Below are positions 1-9,660 of a DNA stretch of 64,000 nucleotides, piece by piece. Source of the stretch: Lysinibacillus xylanilyticus (lineage in GTDB: Bacteria; Bacillota; Bacilli; Bacillales_A; Planococcaceae); contig NZ_LFXJ01000010.1 in NCBI RefSeq assembly GCF_001183605.1, forward strand, positions 731,167 to 795,166. The letters run 5' to 3'. The notes below the pieces were generated by a model. The model was not told the DNA's origin. It worked only from the letters and a program-made list of their open reading frames with translations, and did not search any database. Every line of letters begins with the position of its first letter. Positions within the stretch are counted from its first letter, which is position 1. The position numbers and the translations under genes are program-made.

Positions 1-491
1 GATGTTATTAAATCAAATCCATCTGTAGAAAAGCTTGAAGACGAACAGTTCGATCAACAATTTTACGTAGCTTTCGTAACAAAAGAATCTGCTGAAGATA
101 TGCAGAAAAAAATTATGAAAGTTTCAGAAGTTGAAGAAGTAATTGTCGCAACTATTGGGAAACCAGCTACTGCTGTAGCAAGTGTGTTAGAGTATGACGG
201 CTTTGAACAAACGGTTATTTCACAATCTGCTGAACAAGGTTTCAATGCATTCGAAATTTCAGTGAAATTACGTGAGGACTGTCTGTTAAAAGCTGCGCGT
301 GTATTCATGGTGTTTGAAATATTAGAAAAAGATGGGGATGTTATTAAATCAAATCCATCTGTAGATAAGCTTGAAGACGAACAGTTCGATCAACAATTTT
401 ACGTAGCTTTCGTAACAAAAGAATCTGCTGAAGATATGCAGAAAAAAATTATGAAAGTTTCAGAAGTCGAAGAAGTGATTGTCGCAACTAT
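1..491 (+). repeat. In-frame direct repeat in cheA (336-bp offset)
   Basis: Bases 1-155 and 337-491 are almost identical (I count three substitutions). The offset of 336 bp equals 112 codons, so the frame is kept. The duplicated protein segment runs from DVIKSNPSV to VEEVIVATI and belongs to the P2-like region between phosphotransfer and dimerisation domains. More copies may lie upstream of the window. Confidence 0.9.
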
Positions 492-1818
492 TGAACATAA
501 GCAATATAGTGAAAAAGAACAAGCAATTCAAGAAGTAGCGGCAACAGCAACGGCAACGGTAGAAGTTGAGGCTCAACCTGCTACTGCACCTGAAACAAAT
601 ACTGCAGCACCTAAAACTGCAAAAGCTGTGGCTCCTGCTAAGACTGATAAAAGCCATGCGCCTGTTGGTAATAAAACAATTCGTGTTAATATCGAGCGTC
701 TTGATATTTTGATGAACTTATTTGAAGAGCTTGTTATAGATCGAGGACGATTACAGTCTATTTCAACTGAAGTTAACCATGGAGAGTTAAATGAAACTGT
801 GGAGCGCATGAGCCGCGTAATGGGTGATTTACAAACAATTATTTTAACGATGCGTATGGTTCCTGTTGAAACAGTATTCAATCGCTTCCCAAAAATGATT
901 CGTCAGCTATCACGTGATCTAAACAAGAAAATTAACCTTGAAATTATCGGTGCTGAAACTGAACTAGATCGTACGGTAATCGATGAGATTGGAGATCCAC
1001 TTGTCCATTTAATCCGTAACTCTGTCGACCATGGTATTGAAAATCCTACAGCCCGCCGTGCAAAAGGAAAGCCAGAAGAAGGAACGGTTGTACTACGTGC
1101 TTATCATAGCGGTAACTATGTCTTTATTGAAATTGAAGATGATGGAGCAGGTATTAATCGCGAAAAAGTTCTAGCGAAAGCTATTTCAAAAGGTATTGTT
1201 ACACAAGAACAATCATATTCAATGTCAGATAAGCAAATCAATGAGCTTATTTTGGCTTCTGGGTTCTCAACGGCAGATGTTATTTCTGATGTATCAGGTC
1301 GAGGCGTTGGATTAGACGTTGTTAAAACAACAATAGAATCATTGGGTGGAAATATTTCAATTGAATCTACACAAGATGTAGGATCAGTATTCTCGATTCA
1401 ATTACCACTGACATTATCGATTATTTCTGTCATGCTAGTAGAAATTGAGAAAGAGATTTATGCAATTCCGCTTTCATCAATTATTGAAACTTCAATTATC
1501 CGTTCATCTGAAATTATGAATGCGCATAATCAAAAAGTAATCGACTTCCGTGGCAAAGTAGTACCACTAGTATTTTTAGAAGAAATCTTTGAGGTACCTT
1601 GCAAAGAACCACAGGATGACGAATTCCATTCAGTGGTCATCGTTCGAAAAGGTGAGAAGCTTGCTGGTTTAGTTGTGGATTCATTCATTGGCCAACAAGA
1701 AATTGTGCTGAAGTCATTAGGAAACTACTTAACGAATATCTTTGCAATTTCAGGTGCAACAATTTTAGGTAACGGAAAAGTAGCCTTAATTGTGGATTGT
1801 AACGCACTTATTAAATAA
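1..1818 (+). CDS. cheA: Chemotaxis histidine kinase CheA (5' end outside window)
   Basis: CheA autophosphorylates with ATP and passes phosphate to CheY and CheB, under control of chemoreceptors at the cell pole. The frame is open from base 1, so the N-terminal phosphotransfer domain and start lie upstream. The visible 605 residues contain a P2-like CheY-docking region, an Ala/Pro/Thr-rich linker (about 170-215), a P3 dimerisation segment, the P4 kinase with N box HLIRNSVDHG (about 335), DDGAGI (about 380) and GRGVGLDVV (about 434), and a CheW-like P5 domain (about 470-605). Bases 1-155 recur at 337-491 with three mismatches, in frame, giving a duplicated P2 segment. An internal ATG at base 100 is not the real start. 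cheW follows after 27 bp. Confidence 0.97.
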   Translation, partial: DVIKSNPSVEKLEDEQFDQQFYVAFVTKESAEDMQKKIMKVSEVEEVIVATIGKPATAVASVLEYDGFEQTVISQSAEQGFNAFEISVKLREDCLLKAARVFMVFEILEKDGDVIKSNPSVDKLEDEQFDQQFYVAFVTKESAEDMQKKIMKVSEVEEVIVATIEHKQYSEKEQAIQEVAATATATVEVEAQPATAPETNTAAPKTAKAVAPAKTDKSHAPVGNKTIRVNIERLDILMNLFEELVIDRGRLQSISTEVNHGELNETVERMSRVMGDLQTIILTMRMVPVETVFNRFPKMIRQLSRDLNKKINLEIIGAETELDRTVIDEIGDPLVHLIRNSVDHGIENPTARRAKGKPEEGTVVLRAYHSGNYVFIEIEDDGAGINREKVLAKAISKGIVTQEQSYSMSDKQINELILASGFSTADVISDVSGRGVGLDVVKTTIESLGGNISIESTQDVGSVFSIQLPLTLSIISVMLVEIEKEIYAIPLSSIIETSIIRSSEIMNAHNQKVIDFRGKVVPLVFLEEIFEVPCKEPQDDEFHSVVIVRKGEKLAGLVVDSFIGQQEIVLKSLGNYLTNIFAISGATILGNGKVALIVDCNALIK

Positions 1819-1845
1819 GGTGAATGAATAAGAGAGGTGTAAACA

Positions 1846-2292
1846 ATGACAAATGCAGTGGAACAAGAAAGTATTAAAGTAATTGTTTTTCAACTAGCAG
1901 ATAAAGAATATGCGATTCCAGTGTCACATGTACAAGGGATTGAAAAACTAATGCATATTACGCGCGTACCGAAAACGGCGAAATATGTAAAAGGTGTTAT
2001 TAACCTACGCGGCGTCGTAACACCAATTGTAGATTTGCGTGAACGATTTGAATTACCTGTCTCTGAGCATGAAGAAACAACGCGCATTATCATTATTTCA
2101 TTAGAAGATATGGAAGTAGGTTTCGTCGTAGACTCTGCAAATGATGTGTTGGACATCCCTGCTGACTCAATTGAACCACAGCCCGAAGTAGTAGGTTCAC
2201 TGGAAGAAGATTTTATTTCAGGAGTAGCTAAAATAGATAAACGATTATTAATTTTATTGCATTTAGAGAAAGTATTAAATCCACTAAAGTAG
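1846..2292 (+). CDS. cheW: Chemotaxis coupling protein CheW
   Basis: CheW is the scaffold that links methyl-accepting receptors to the CheA P5 domain in the polar array. The 148-residue product is a single CheW domain: an N-terminal beta strand with VFQLADKEYAIPV, the conserved VPKTAKYVKGVINLRGVV segment, and VVDSANDVLDIP. Length fits the family. The ATG follows a GAGAGGTG ribosome site. The gene sits between cheA and cheC as in Bacillus, so it is probably cotranscribed from the upstream flagellar promoter. Nothing unusual is seen. Confidence 0.97.
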   Translation: MTNAVEQESIKVIVFQLADKEYAIPVSHVQGIEKLMHITRVPKTAKYVKGVINLRGVVTPIVDLRERFELPVSEHEETTRIIIISLEDMEVGFVVDSANDVLDIPADSIEPQPEVVGSLEEDFISGVAKIDKRLLILLHLEKVLNPLK

Positions 2293-2301
2293 GGATCGAT
2301 A

Positions 2302-2934
2302 ATGACATATAATCAAAAGATTACATCACTACATTTAGATGTATTAAAGGAAATTGGTAATATAGGTGCTGCGCATGCTGCGACAGCACTTTCCAATCTA
2401 CTTGGTAAAAAAATTGATATGCGAGTACCGAAGGTTGAAATGGTGTCATTTAATGACATGATGGAGCTTGCTGGAGGATCTGAAAATGTCGTAGTTGGAA
2501 TCTTTCTACGCATTGAAGGTGATGCGGAAGGTAGTATGTTCTTTATCCTGCCTATTGAACAAGCAAATCGCTTTATTCGTCGTCTTATATTTGATGAATC
2601 ATTCGACTTTAAAAAACGACCTGTTTCAGAGTTAGGCTTATCAGCTATGCAGGAAATGGGGAATATTTTATCTGGCTCTTATTTATCTGCGTTATCTGAC
2701 TTTACGAATTTAAAAATTTATCCAACTGTGCCGGGACTAAGTGTTGACATGTTTGGAGCCATTATTAGTATTGGTTTGATTGAATTATCACACGTTAGCG
2801 ATAATGTTATCGTAATAAACACATCCATTTTTGAAGACGGTGTAGAAGATCAGGAAACGGTAAGAGGGCATTTCTTCTTATTACCAGATCCAGACTCATT
2901 TGATGCTATTTTTAAAGCATTGGGAGTTTCATAG
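2302..2934 (+). CDS. cheC: CheY-P phosphatase CheC
   Basis: CheC dephosphorylates CheY-P and binds CheD, giving feedback in the Bacillus-type adaptation system. The 210-residue product carries both copies of the family active-site pattern: EIGNIGAAHAATALS near residue 17 and EMGNILSGSYLSALS near residue 115, each with the E-x2-N pair used for phosphate hydrolysis in CheC/CheX/FliY. Two intact sites are typical of CheC. The stop codon directly abuts the cheD start, which suggests translational coupling and matches their known physical partnership. Confidence 0.95.
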   Translation: MTYNQKITSLHLDVLKEIGNIGAAHAATALSNLLGKKIDMRVPKVEMVSFNDMMELAGGSENVVVGIFLRIEGDAEGSMFFILPIEQANRFIRRLIFDESFDFKKRPVSELGLSAMQEMGNILSGSYLSALSDFTNLKIYPTVPGLSVDMFGAIISIGLIELSHVSDNVIVINTSIFEDGVEDQETVRGHFFLLPDPDSFDAIFKALGVS

Positions 2935-3441
2935 ATGATACAAAACAGTAGCAATGGGCAAGTTATAAAAGTTGGGATTGCACAAATGGATGTAGTAAAG
3001 TTACCAAATACGATAAGAACATCAGGTCTGGGATCTTGTGTAGGTGTCATTTTATATGATGAATCAAAAAAATTTGCTGGTTTAATTCATGTGATGTTGC
3101 CAGATTCGAGTTTAGGTAGACAAGAGTCAATAAATGTGGCTAAATTTGCTGACACAGGCATTGCGGCAATGATTGACTTATTAAAGTTAGAAGGCGTTCA
3201 AAAATTCAAGCTAAAGGCAAAAATTGCAGGTGGTGCGCAGATGTTTCAATTCACTTCAGATAAAGATTCCATGCGCATCGGCCCACGTAATGTAGAGGCT
3301 GTAAAGCATGAACTAAAGCGTCATGGAATTCGTTTAGTTGCCGAAGACACAGGCGGTAATAGTGGTAGAACAATTGAATTTAATCCTGCGACTTCGACAT
3401 TACATATTCGAACGGTTAACCAAGGAGTGAGCGAAATATAA
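2935..3441 (+). CDS. cheD: Chemoreceptor glutamine deamidase CheD
   Basis: CheD deamidates receptor glutamines and also modulates CheC. The 168-residue protein shows the conserved catalytic cysteine in GLGSCVGV (Cys35) and histidine in GLIHVMLP (His52), followed by the AKIAGGAQMF segment, all diagnostic of the family. The ATG abuts the cheC stop. The stop codon overlaps the ATG of the next gene by one base (TAATG), so the next gene is likely translated by coupling. Confidence 0.95.
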   Translation: MIQNSSNGQVIKVGIAQMDVVKLPNTIRTSGLGSCVGVILYDESKKFAGLIHVMLPDSSLGRQESINVAKFADTGIAAMIDLLKLEGVQKFKLKAKIAGGAQMFQFTSDKDSMRIGPRNVEAVKHELKRHGIRLVAEDTGGNSGRTIEFNPATSTLHIRTVNQGVSEI

Positions 3442-3815
3442 TGTTTGGTTCTATTTTTTATAACCTATGGGGAGCGTTATTTGCCTTTTCTATATATTTT
3501 TTTAGTACATTTCTAAAACCTTATACACCACTACGAATTATCATAGGGTCATTTGTGGCGGGAATAATTGCGTTTTTCGTCATGTATATTGTTAGATTTT
3601 TAATTGCCTACGTTTTATTCACACCTGAGGGCGATGCAGAAGTCGGTGAAGGTAATCATGAAGAAAACGAATCCGACAATCGCGAGGAAGACAATCAAGA
3701 AACACCGACGGCCAACTCTACCGTCGAGTTTCAAGATGAAAACTCAGAAGAAATTGCTCAAGTTGTACGCACAATGATGCATCGTGAGGATGATCCGCAA
3801 TTAAATAATGCTTAA
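3441..3815 (+). CDS. Unrecognised small membrane protein in che-sigD operon
   Basis: I do not recognise this 124-residue protein. It has two hydrophobic segments (about residues 8-25 and 30-56), then a strongly acidic, Asn/Glu/Asp-rich tail of about 60 residues that looks disordered. The start overlaps the cheD stop by one base and a terminator follows, so it is the last gene of that transcription unit. In Bacillus subtilis sigD directly follows cheD, so this gene is an addition at a conserved junction. A role in motility or chemoreceptor membranes is only a guess from position. The weak conservation usual for such proteins makes family naming unsafe. Confidence 0.75.
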   Translation: MFGSIFYNLWGALFAFSIYFFSTFLKPYTPLRIIIGSFVAGIIAFFVMYIVRFLIAYVLFTPEGDAEVGEGNHEENESDNREEDNQETPTANSTVEFQDENSEEIAQVVRTMMHREDDPQLNNA

Positions 3816-3819
3816 AAAT

Positions 3820-3848
3820 GGGAGTCGCGTGTAGCGGCTCTTTTTTAT
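3820..3848 (+). terminator. Intrinsic terminator after the che genes
   Basis: A stem GAGTCGC / GCGGCTC (one G-U pair) with a GTGTA loop is followed by a run of T. It lies 10 bp after the membrane-protein stop, and would separate most che transcription from sigD. Confidence 0.75.
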
Positions 3849-3988
3849 AAATATCTTAATTCTTGCATATTTTTAATTTTATGGTGACTTAGTGACCTTG
3901 GACTAAATCCAAACTTAAAAATGCTGACACATAAATGTAAAGAATCTGTGATAGAGTACGAGAAACAAATGAAATTATAGTCGATTCT

Positions 3989-3997
3989 TGTTATAAT
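3989..3997 (+). promoter_or_regulatory. Probable extended -10 promoter for sigD
   Basis: TG-T-TATAAT is a perfect extended -10 sequence. No good -35 hexamer lies 17 bp upstream. It is in the 380-bp gap between the terminator and sigD (3816-4195), where nothing else is recognisable. Confidence 0.5.
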
Positions 3998-4195
3998 ATA
4001 GGAAAGAATTAGATGGGTTATTATGTTAAGTACTCATAACTAGTAACGCTTTGTTGCTTATGTCGAGGCATAATGAATCTTCTTTCAACAAGTGTTTACG
4101 TAGCGAAAGTGGAACGTCAGCTACAAGTGTTTTTGTATTGGTATAAGACAGTGGCAAACAGGCGCGTAGATGCGTTTTTTAGAGAGGTGGATTAC

Positions 4196-4966
4196 ATGAC
4201 ACAACCAATTCTGAACGATGAACAAAAGCTGTGGAACCGCTGGATAAATGAACGTGATCCAGATGCTGGTGATTTACTTATAAAAAAATATATTTCTCTA
4301 GTATCCTATCATGTACAACGTATTGGAGCGAGCTTACCAAAGAGTGTATCGCGAGACGATTTAACGAGCTTAGGTATGGTAGGCCTTTTTGACGCGTTAA
4401 ATAAATTTGATATTAATAGAGACTTGAAATTTGATACATATGCTTCTTTTAGAGTAAGAGGAGCAATTATTGATGGTTTACGTAAGGAAGATTGGTTGCC
4501 GCGTTCCGCACGTGAGAAGGCAAAGAAGTTAGATGCACAGATTGAACAGTTAGAACAAAAATATATGCGTCATGTAACACCTGAGGAACTTGCAGAACAT
4601 ATGACTTTACCTGTTGAGGAAGTATACCAAACTGTACAGGAGCATTTCTTTTCAAATGTTCTTTCCATTAATGAGCAGCAAGATCAAGATGAGACTGATG
4701 GAAAGTCATTTGTAATTCGTGATGATACGACAAAGACACCTGAGCAAGCTGTCGTTAGGTCAGAACTGCTAGGGGATTTAGCGGAAAACATCCAAAAGCT
4801 CAATGATAAGGAGCAGCTGGTGCTTAGTTTATTTTATACTGAGGAATTAACATTAACAGAAATTGGAGAAATGCTTGGATTATCAACATCACGCATTTCA
4901 CAAATCCACTCTAAGGCGCTATTAAAGCTACGGAAATTATTATCCAATGAAATGGTTAATGCATAA
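4196..4966 (+). CDS. sigD: RNA polymerase sigma factor SigD/FliA
   Basis: SigD directs RNA polymerase to late flagellar, chemotaxis and autolysin promoters. From the ATG at 4196 the protein has 256 residues, matching the family. This start has an AGAGAGGTGG ribosome site; a longer frame from 4073 adds 41 residues with no homology and no good site. Region 2 is seen in DLTSLGMVGLFDALNKFD and DTYASFRVRGAIIDGLR, and region 4 in LTEIGEMLGLSTSRISQIHS. A terminator and a probable promoter lie upstream, so unlike the long fla/che readthrough known in Bacillus subtilis it may also have its own transcript. Confidence 0.95.
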   Translation: MTQPILNDEQKLWNRWINERDPDAGDLLIKKYISLVSYHVQRIGASLPKSVSRDDLTSLGMVGLFDALNKFDINRDLKFDTYASFRVRGAIIDGLRKEDWLPRSAREKAKKLDAQIEQLEQKYMRHVTPEELAEHMTLPVEEVYQTVQEHFFSNVLSINEQQDQDETDGKSFVIRDDTTKTPEQAVVRSELLGDLAENIQKLNDKEQLVLSLFYTEELTLTEIGEMLGLSTSRISQIHSKALLKLRKLLSNEMVNA

Positions 4967-5003
4967 TCATCTTTAGATACATATCGTTGAAGGAGGAAGT
5001 TTC

Positions 5004-5312
5004 ATGAGTTTAAAGGGTGTCGAACTACAAATTGCTATTCCAAAAACATTTGAAGCAGGAAAAATGGCGGATCAGGCACAACAACAAACTTTGGCTCAGC
5101 AAGCACATGCAAATGAAGCGTTAAAAAAAGAAATAGAACGCAAGCAAAAAGTTGTGAATACTTCAGAGGGTATGGATGAGATTAGTGAAGATGAAGAAGC
5201 AGGTGGCGAGTATATAAAAGGTACTCGAAAAAAGAAAAATAAGGATAATGAGAATCGAGAAAAGCAAGCGCAGCATCCGTTTAAAGGAAATTTCGTGGAT
5301 TATAGCGGATAG
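5004..5312 (+). CDS. Conserved-looking hypothetical protein between sigD and swrB
   Basis: A 102-residue soluble protein of unknown function. It begins SLKGVELQIAIPKTFEAGK, has a glutamine-rich helical stretch, a very charged Lys/Asn/Glu middle, and ends HPFKGNFVDYSG. The ends look constrained while the middle looks disordered, which suggests a small adaptor, but this is inference. A good AAGGAGGAAG ribosome site precedes the ATG. It is 37 bp after sigD and 9 bp before the swrB-like gene, so all three are probably cotranscribed. I have a vague recollection of similar genes behind fliA in other Firmicutes but cannot confirm it. Confidence 0.75.
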   Translation: MSLKGVELQIAIPKTFEAGKMADQAQQQTLAQQAHANEALKKEIERKQKVVNTSEGMDEISEDEEAGGEYIKGTRKKKNKDNENREKQAQHPFKGNFVDYSG

Positions 5313-5321
5313 GAGTTTACT

Positions 5322-5930
5322 ATGACAATCATACTAATTGCAGTTTTATTTATTTTACAGCTACTTTCATTTTATTTTCTTATCATATTAAATACGAAGC
5401 TAGCAAAATTTAAGGACCTAGAAAAAAAACAGGAGCGCTTAATGCGTGAAATGGATGACACAATCAGTCTCTATTTAGCTGATATGAAAGATGAAAATGA
5501 TCGTCTAATTCAAGAGTTGCAAAGAGTTTCAAAGTTTGAAATTCAAAATGCTGTGAAACAGGAAGAGCCAATTGTGAGACAGAAGGAGCAGGAGCAATCT
5601 CCTTCTCTGACAAAGGAAGAAAGCACAGTAGACGGTTCTGTTAGTTTAGATAATGAACCGCGTGTTTATGTGCCCAAAAATATCGTAGCCAATGCTTATT
5701 CACGTCAGAAGCAAACTGGTGCTAAAAATGATGCAAATAAAACTGAGGCTAAGGTGGCACATTCAGCCCAGCAACCAACTGATGCAACCAAAAAGGAAGA
5801 AGCAAAGCCATTAACGATCGAACAACAAGCTGTTGAATTAGCGAAACAAGGTAAAACTGCAGAAGAAATTGCCAAGCAGCTTCAAAAAGGAAAGACAGAG
5901 ATCGAGCTTTTATTGAAATTTCATCACTAA
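5322..5930 (+). CDS. swrB: SwrB-like flagellar assembly/motility protein
   Basis: A 202-residue protein with one N-terminal transmembrane helix (about residues 3-22), a coiled-coil of about 50 residues, a low-complexity Lys/Gln/Glu linker, and a C-terminal helical motif AVELAKQGKTAEEIAKQLQ ending IELLLKFHH. SwrB of Bacillus subtilis has the same plan and occupies the same position after sigD; there it helps flagellar basal-body assembly and secretion switching. The name rests on architecture and synteny rather than strong sequence identity. It is longer than the roughly 167 residues of SwrB because of the linker. Confidence 0.7.
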   Translation: MTIILIAVLFILQLLSFYFLIILNTKLAKFKDLEKKQERLMREMDDTISLYLADMKDENDRLIQELQRVSKFEIQNAVKQEEPIVRQKEQEQSPSLTKEESTVDGSVSLDNEPRVYVPKNIVANAYSRQKQTGAKNDANKTEAKVAHSAQQPTDATKKEEAKPLTIEQQAVELAKQGKTAEEIAKQLQKGKTEIELLLKFHH

Positions 5931-5935
5931 AACAG

Positions 5936-5964
5936 TTGCGAATGGTATAAAGCTATGATATAGT
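5936..5964 (+). promoter_or_regulatory. Sigma-A promoter for rpsB
   Basis: TTGCGA, a 17-bp spacer, then TATAGT. It lies just after the swrB-like stop and about 120 bp before rpsB, leaving a leader of roughly 115 nt in which an S2-type autoregulatory structure is possible but was not resolved. Confidence 0.65.
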
Positions 5965-6087
5965 TGCAAATGGTGTTATTAATACACACGCATTTTGATG
6001 TAGTAAGTGGTGCTCTAAGCTTAGGGTAGCTTGTTGCAAGTGATAAATGCGGAGGATAAAAACCAAACATACTAGGAGGAAATACAC

Positions 6088-6807
6088 ATGTCAGTAATTT
6101 CTATGAAACAATTACTTGAAGCTGGTGTACATTTCGGTCACCAAACTCGTCGTTGGAACCCAAAAATGAAGAAATATATCTTCGTTGAGCGTAACGGGAT
6201 CTACATCATCGACTTACAAAAAACTGTTAAAAAATTAGAGGAAGCTTATGACTTCATGCGTCAAGTTGGTCAAGACGGTGGTAAAGTTCTTTTCGTTGGT
6301 ACGAAAAAACAAGCACAAGAAGCGATCAAAGATGAAGCTGAACGTTCAGGCAACTACTACATCAACCAACGTTGGTTAGGTGGTACTCTTACAAACTTCG
6401 GTACAATTCAAAAACGTGTTGCACGTATGAAAGCAATCGAAAAAATGGAAGAAGATGGAACTTTTGAAGTTCTACCTAAAAAAGAAGTAATCCAACTTAA
6501 AAAAGAACACGAACGTCTAATCAAATTCTTAGGCGGTATCCGTGATATGCACGCTCTTCCAGACGTTATGTTCGTGGTTGATCCACGTAAAGAACGTATT
6601 GCTGTTGCAGAAGCTATTAAATTAAACATCCCTCTAGTAGGTATTGTTGATACAAACTGTGATCCAGATGAAATCGACTACGTAATTCCTGCTAATGATG
6701 ATGCTATTCGCGCTGTTAAACTTTTAACTGCTAAAATGGCTGACGCTTTAATCGAGTCAAAACAAGGTGAAGAGGAAGCTCCAGCTGTAGAAGCTGCTGC
6801 TGAGTAA
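6088..6807 (+). CDS. rpsB: 30S ribosomal protein S2
   Basis: S2 is a late-assembling protein of the small ribosomal subunit. The 239-residue product begins [27 protein letters not shown], the family signature, and contains GTKKQAQE and [11 protein letters not shown]. The acidic Ala/Glu tail is usual. Codon use is strongly biased, as expected of a highly expressed gene. The ATG follows a perfect AGGAGG. It forms a unit with tsf, separated by an attenuator-like terminator. Confidence 0.98.
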   Translation: MSVISMKQLLEAGVHFGHQTRRWNPKMKKYIFVERNGIYIIDLQKTVKKLEEAYDFMRQVGQDGGKVLFVGTKKQAQEAIKDEAERSGNYYINQRWLGGTLTNFGTIQKRVARMKAIEKMEEDGTFEVLPKKEVIQLKKEHERLIKFLGGIRDMHALPDVMFVVDPRKERIAVAEAIKLNIPLVGIVDTNCDPDEIDYVIPANDDAIRAVKLLTAKMADALIESKQGEEEAPAVEAAAE

Positions 6808-6819
6808 TTCACATTTACA

Positions 6820-6860
6820 AAAAGGTGATAAGTGGCTCAAAACCCTTATCACCTTTTTTA
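6820..6860 (+). terminator. Terminator/attenuator between rpsB and tsf
   Basis: AAAGGTGATAAG pairs with CTTATCACCTTT around a 12-nt loop, followed by a T run. It probably lowers readthrough into tsf rather than blocking it, because I see no strong promoter in the remaining 48 bp. Confidence 0.85.
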
Positions 6861-6908
6861 GAACTTATCACTAAAATTTGTACAACCAATTTGAGGAGGA
6901 AACACTAA

Positions 6909-7796
6909 ATGGCAAACATTACTGCACAATTAGTAAAAGAATTACGTGAAAAAACTGGCGCTGGAATGATGGATTGTAAAAAAGCGTTAGTACAAACTGA
7001 TGGCGATATTGATGCTGCAATCGATTTCCTACGTGAAAAAGGTCTTTCTTCAGCTGCTAAAAAAGCTGACCGTATCGCTGCAGAAGGTACAACTTTCATT
7101 TTAGAAAATGGTAACGAAGCAATCATCCTAGAAGTAAATGCTGAAACTGACTTCGTTTCTAAAAACGATAAATTCCAGGTATTAGTTGCTTCATTAGCTG
7201 AACAATTACTTGCTGCTAAACCTGCAACAGTTGAAGCTGCATTAGAGATTGCAAATGCTGAAGGTGTAAAAGTTGTTGACCAAATTTCAACAGCAATTGC
7301 AACTATCGGTGAAAAAATCACTCTTCGTCGTTTCGAAGTGAAAACAAAAACTGATGCAGATGCATTCGGTCCTTACTTACACATGGGCGGCCGCATCGGT
7401 GTATTAGTTACTTTAGAAGGTTCTACAGATGCTTCAGCTGCTAAAGATGTTGCTATGCATATCGCAGCTATTAACCCTACTTATGTTTCTCGCGATGAAG
7501 TTTCTGCTGAAGAAGTTGAACGTGAGCGTAAAGTATTAACTGAACAAGCTCTTAACGAAGGTAAACCAGAAAACATCGTAGCAAAAATGGTTGAAGGTCG
7601 TCTTGGTAAATACTTCGAAGATGTTTGCTTACTTGACCAAACATTCGTTAAAAACTCAGATCAAAAAGTACGTGACTTCGTTGCTTCAACTGGCGGTTCA
7701 GTAAACGGCTTCGTACGTTACGCTGTAGGTGAAGGTATCGAAAAACGTGAAGATAACTTTGCTGAAGAAGTAATGAGCCAAGTTAAAGGTAACTAA
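6909..7796 (+). CDS. tsf: Elongation factor Ts
   Basis: EF-Ts catalyses nucleotide exchange on EF-Tu. The 295-residue protein has the N-terminal UBA-like domain ([12 protein letters not shown], about residues 16-27), the TDFV motif at 80-83 that inserts into EF-Tu, and the dimerisation/core region with [15 protein letters not shown]. Length is standard. The start has TGAGGAGGAAAC upstream. Strong codon bias indicates high expression, matching rpsB. Confidence 0.98.
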   Translation: MANITAQLVKELREKTGAGMMDCKKALVQTDGDIDAAIDFLREKGLSSAAKKADRIAAEGTTFILENGNEAIILEVNAETDFVSKNDKFQVLVASLAEQLLAAKPATVEAALEIANAEGVKVVDQISTAIATIGEKITLRRFEVKTKTDADAFGPYLHMGGRIGVLVTLEGSTDASAAKDVAMHIAAINPTYVSRDEVSAEEVERERKVLTEQALNEGKPENIVAKMVEGRLGKYFEDVCLLDQTFVKNSDQKVRDFVASTGGSVNGFVRYAVGEGIEKREDNFAEEVMSQVKGN

Positions 7797-7844
7797 TTTA
7801 CTTGCGTTTGATCCTAATCAAATAATATCTAGATTTTCTAGACA

Positions 7845-7882
7845 AAAAATGGGGAACACAACATAGCGTGTTCCCTATTTTT
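7845..7882 (+). terminator. Intrinsic terminator after tsf
   Basis: GGGAACAC pairs perfectly with GTGTTCCC around an 8-nt loop, followed by a T-rich run. A-rich sequence precedes it. Confidence 0.9.
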
Positions 7883-7910
7883 CCGAAATGAGAGAAAAAA
7901 GATATAATTA

Positions 7911-8193
7911 GTTCATCCACTGAAAATTGTGAATGACATTTGTTAACACTTATACTAAGTATAAAAGTTGATTAGAGTGGAGGCTGGGCGACTCCTTGGG
8001 GATTCGCAATAGAGGAACGAAGGCTTAAAAAAATCACGTCCTGTGATCCGCCTTCGTGACCAACATCGTGTCGCTGTCGCTACGTTAGCACTGCGTTTTC
8101 GCACAAAGAACATCTGTTAGCCAAAGCGGCTCATCGGACGCCCCTAGGAAAGCCCAGTCGGAACTAAAATCAACCACGCGTATGGTAATGATC
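7911..8193 (+). repeat. Structured intergenic repeat, copy R1 (type I)
   Basis: A copy of the long repeat family seen six times here. It has the left segment related to GGCTCATCACC (here GTTCATCCAC), the core GAGGCTGGGCGACTCC, hairpin ACGAAGGC...GCCTTCGT with inner ATCAC-GTCCT-GTGAT, and the right part GCGGCTCATCGGACG. About 48 bp containing TTTTCGCAC and GTCGCTGTCGC sit in the loop of the second hairpin; they are the reverse complement of the 37-bp unit in copies R8 and R11. The repeat fills most of the 505-bp gap between tsf and pyrH. Confidence 0.85.
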
Positions 8194-8289
8194 TATATAA
8201 TTTCCTATTCTGCCTTATTCGTAACTAGCAATTATTGTTATTTGTACTATAATGGAAAAGGGATTAATGATGTTTTAAATAAAGTCTGA

Positions 8290-9026
<737 letters not shown>

Positions 9027-9027
<1 letters not shown>

Positions 9028-9584
9028 TGGCTAAACAAGTTTTAGAACAAGCTAAAGAAAAAATGAACAAAACAATTGCCGCTTTTTCACGTGAACTAGC
9101 TTCAATCCGTGCAGGTCGTGCAAATGCTTCACTATTAGATCGCATTACGGTTGATTATTATGGTGCACCAACACCGATTAATCAGCTTGGAGGTGTTTCG
9201 GTACCAGAAGCACGTTTATTAGTAATTACACCTTACGATAAAACAATTTTAGGTGAAATCGAAAAAGCAATTATGAAATCAGATATTGGTATTACACCAA
9301 CAAATGATGGATCTGTTATTCGTTTAATGATCCCTGCTTTAACAGAAGAGCGTCGTAAAGATCTTGTGAAGCAAGTGAAAAAAGAAGCAGAGGATGCAAA
9401 AATTGCAGTACGTAATGTTCGTCGCGATGCTAATGATGATCTGAAAAAACTTGAAAAAGCTGGCGAAATCACAGAAGACAATCTACGTGGCTACGGTGAA
9501 GATATTCAAAAATTAACTGATGAATTCATCGTTAAAGTAGATCAAGTGACGAAAGAAAAAGAAAAAGAAATTCTAGATGTGTAA
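9027..9584 (+). CDS. frr: Ribosome recycling factor
   Basis: RRF splits post-termination ribosomes with EF-G. The 185-residue protein has the expected full-length two-domain plan: [15 protein letters not shown] near residues 26-40, the domain II beta region [12 protein letters not shown], and the long helical C-terminus [19 protein letters not shown]. Start overlaps the pyrH stop by one base, with GGAGG just upstream, implying translational coupling. Confidence 0.97.
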
Positions 9585-9624
9585 GCTACTCACTTTGCAT
9601 ATCTACGATGGAACTTTTTGATGA

Positions 9625-9660
9625 GATGAAGGCGTCCTATATAAAGGACGTCTTTTCTCT
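9625..9660 (+). terminator. Intrinsic terminator after frr
   Basis: GGCGTCCT pairs with AGGACGTC (one G-U) around a short loop, then a T-rich stretch. Confidence 0.8.

Noticed and set aside
100-102. ATG at base 100 as cheA start
   Set aside because: The frame is open upstream to base 1 and encodes the first copy of the duplicated P2 segment.
4073-4195. 41-residue N-terminal extension of SigD
   Set aside because: No ribosome site at 4073, no similarity to sigma factors, while 4196 has a strong site and gives the standard length.
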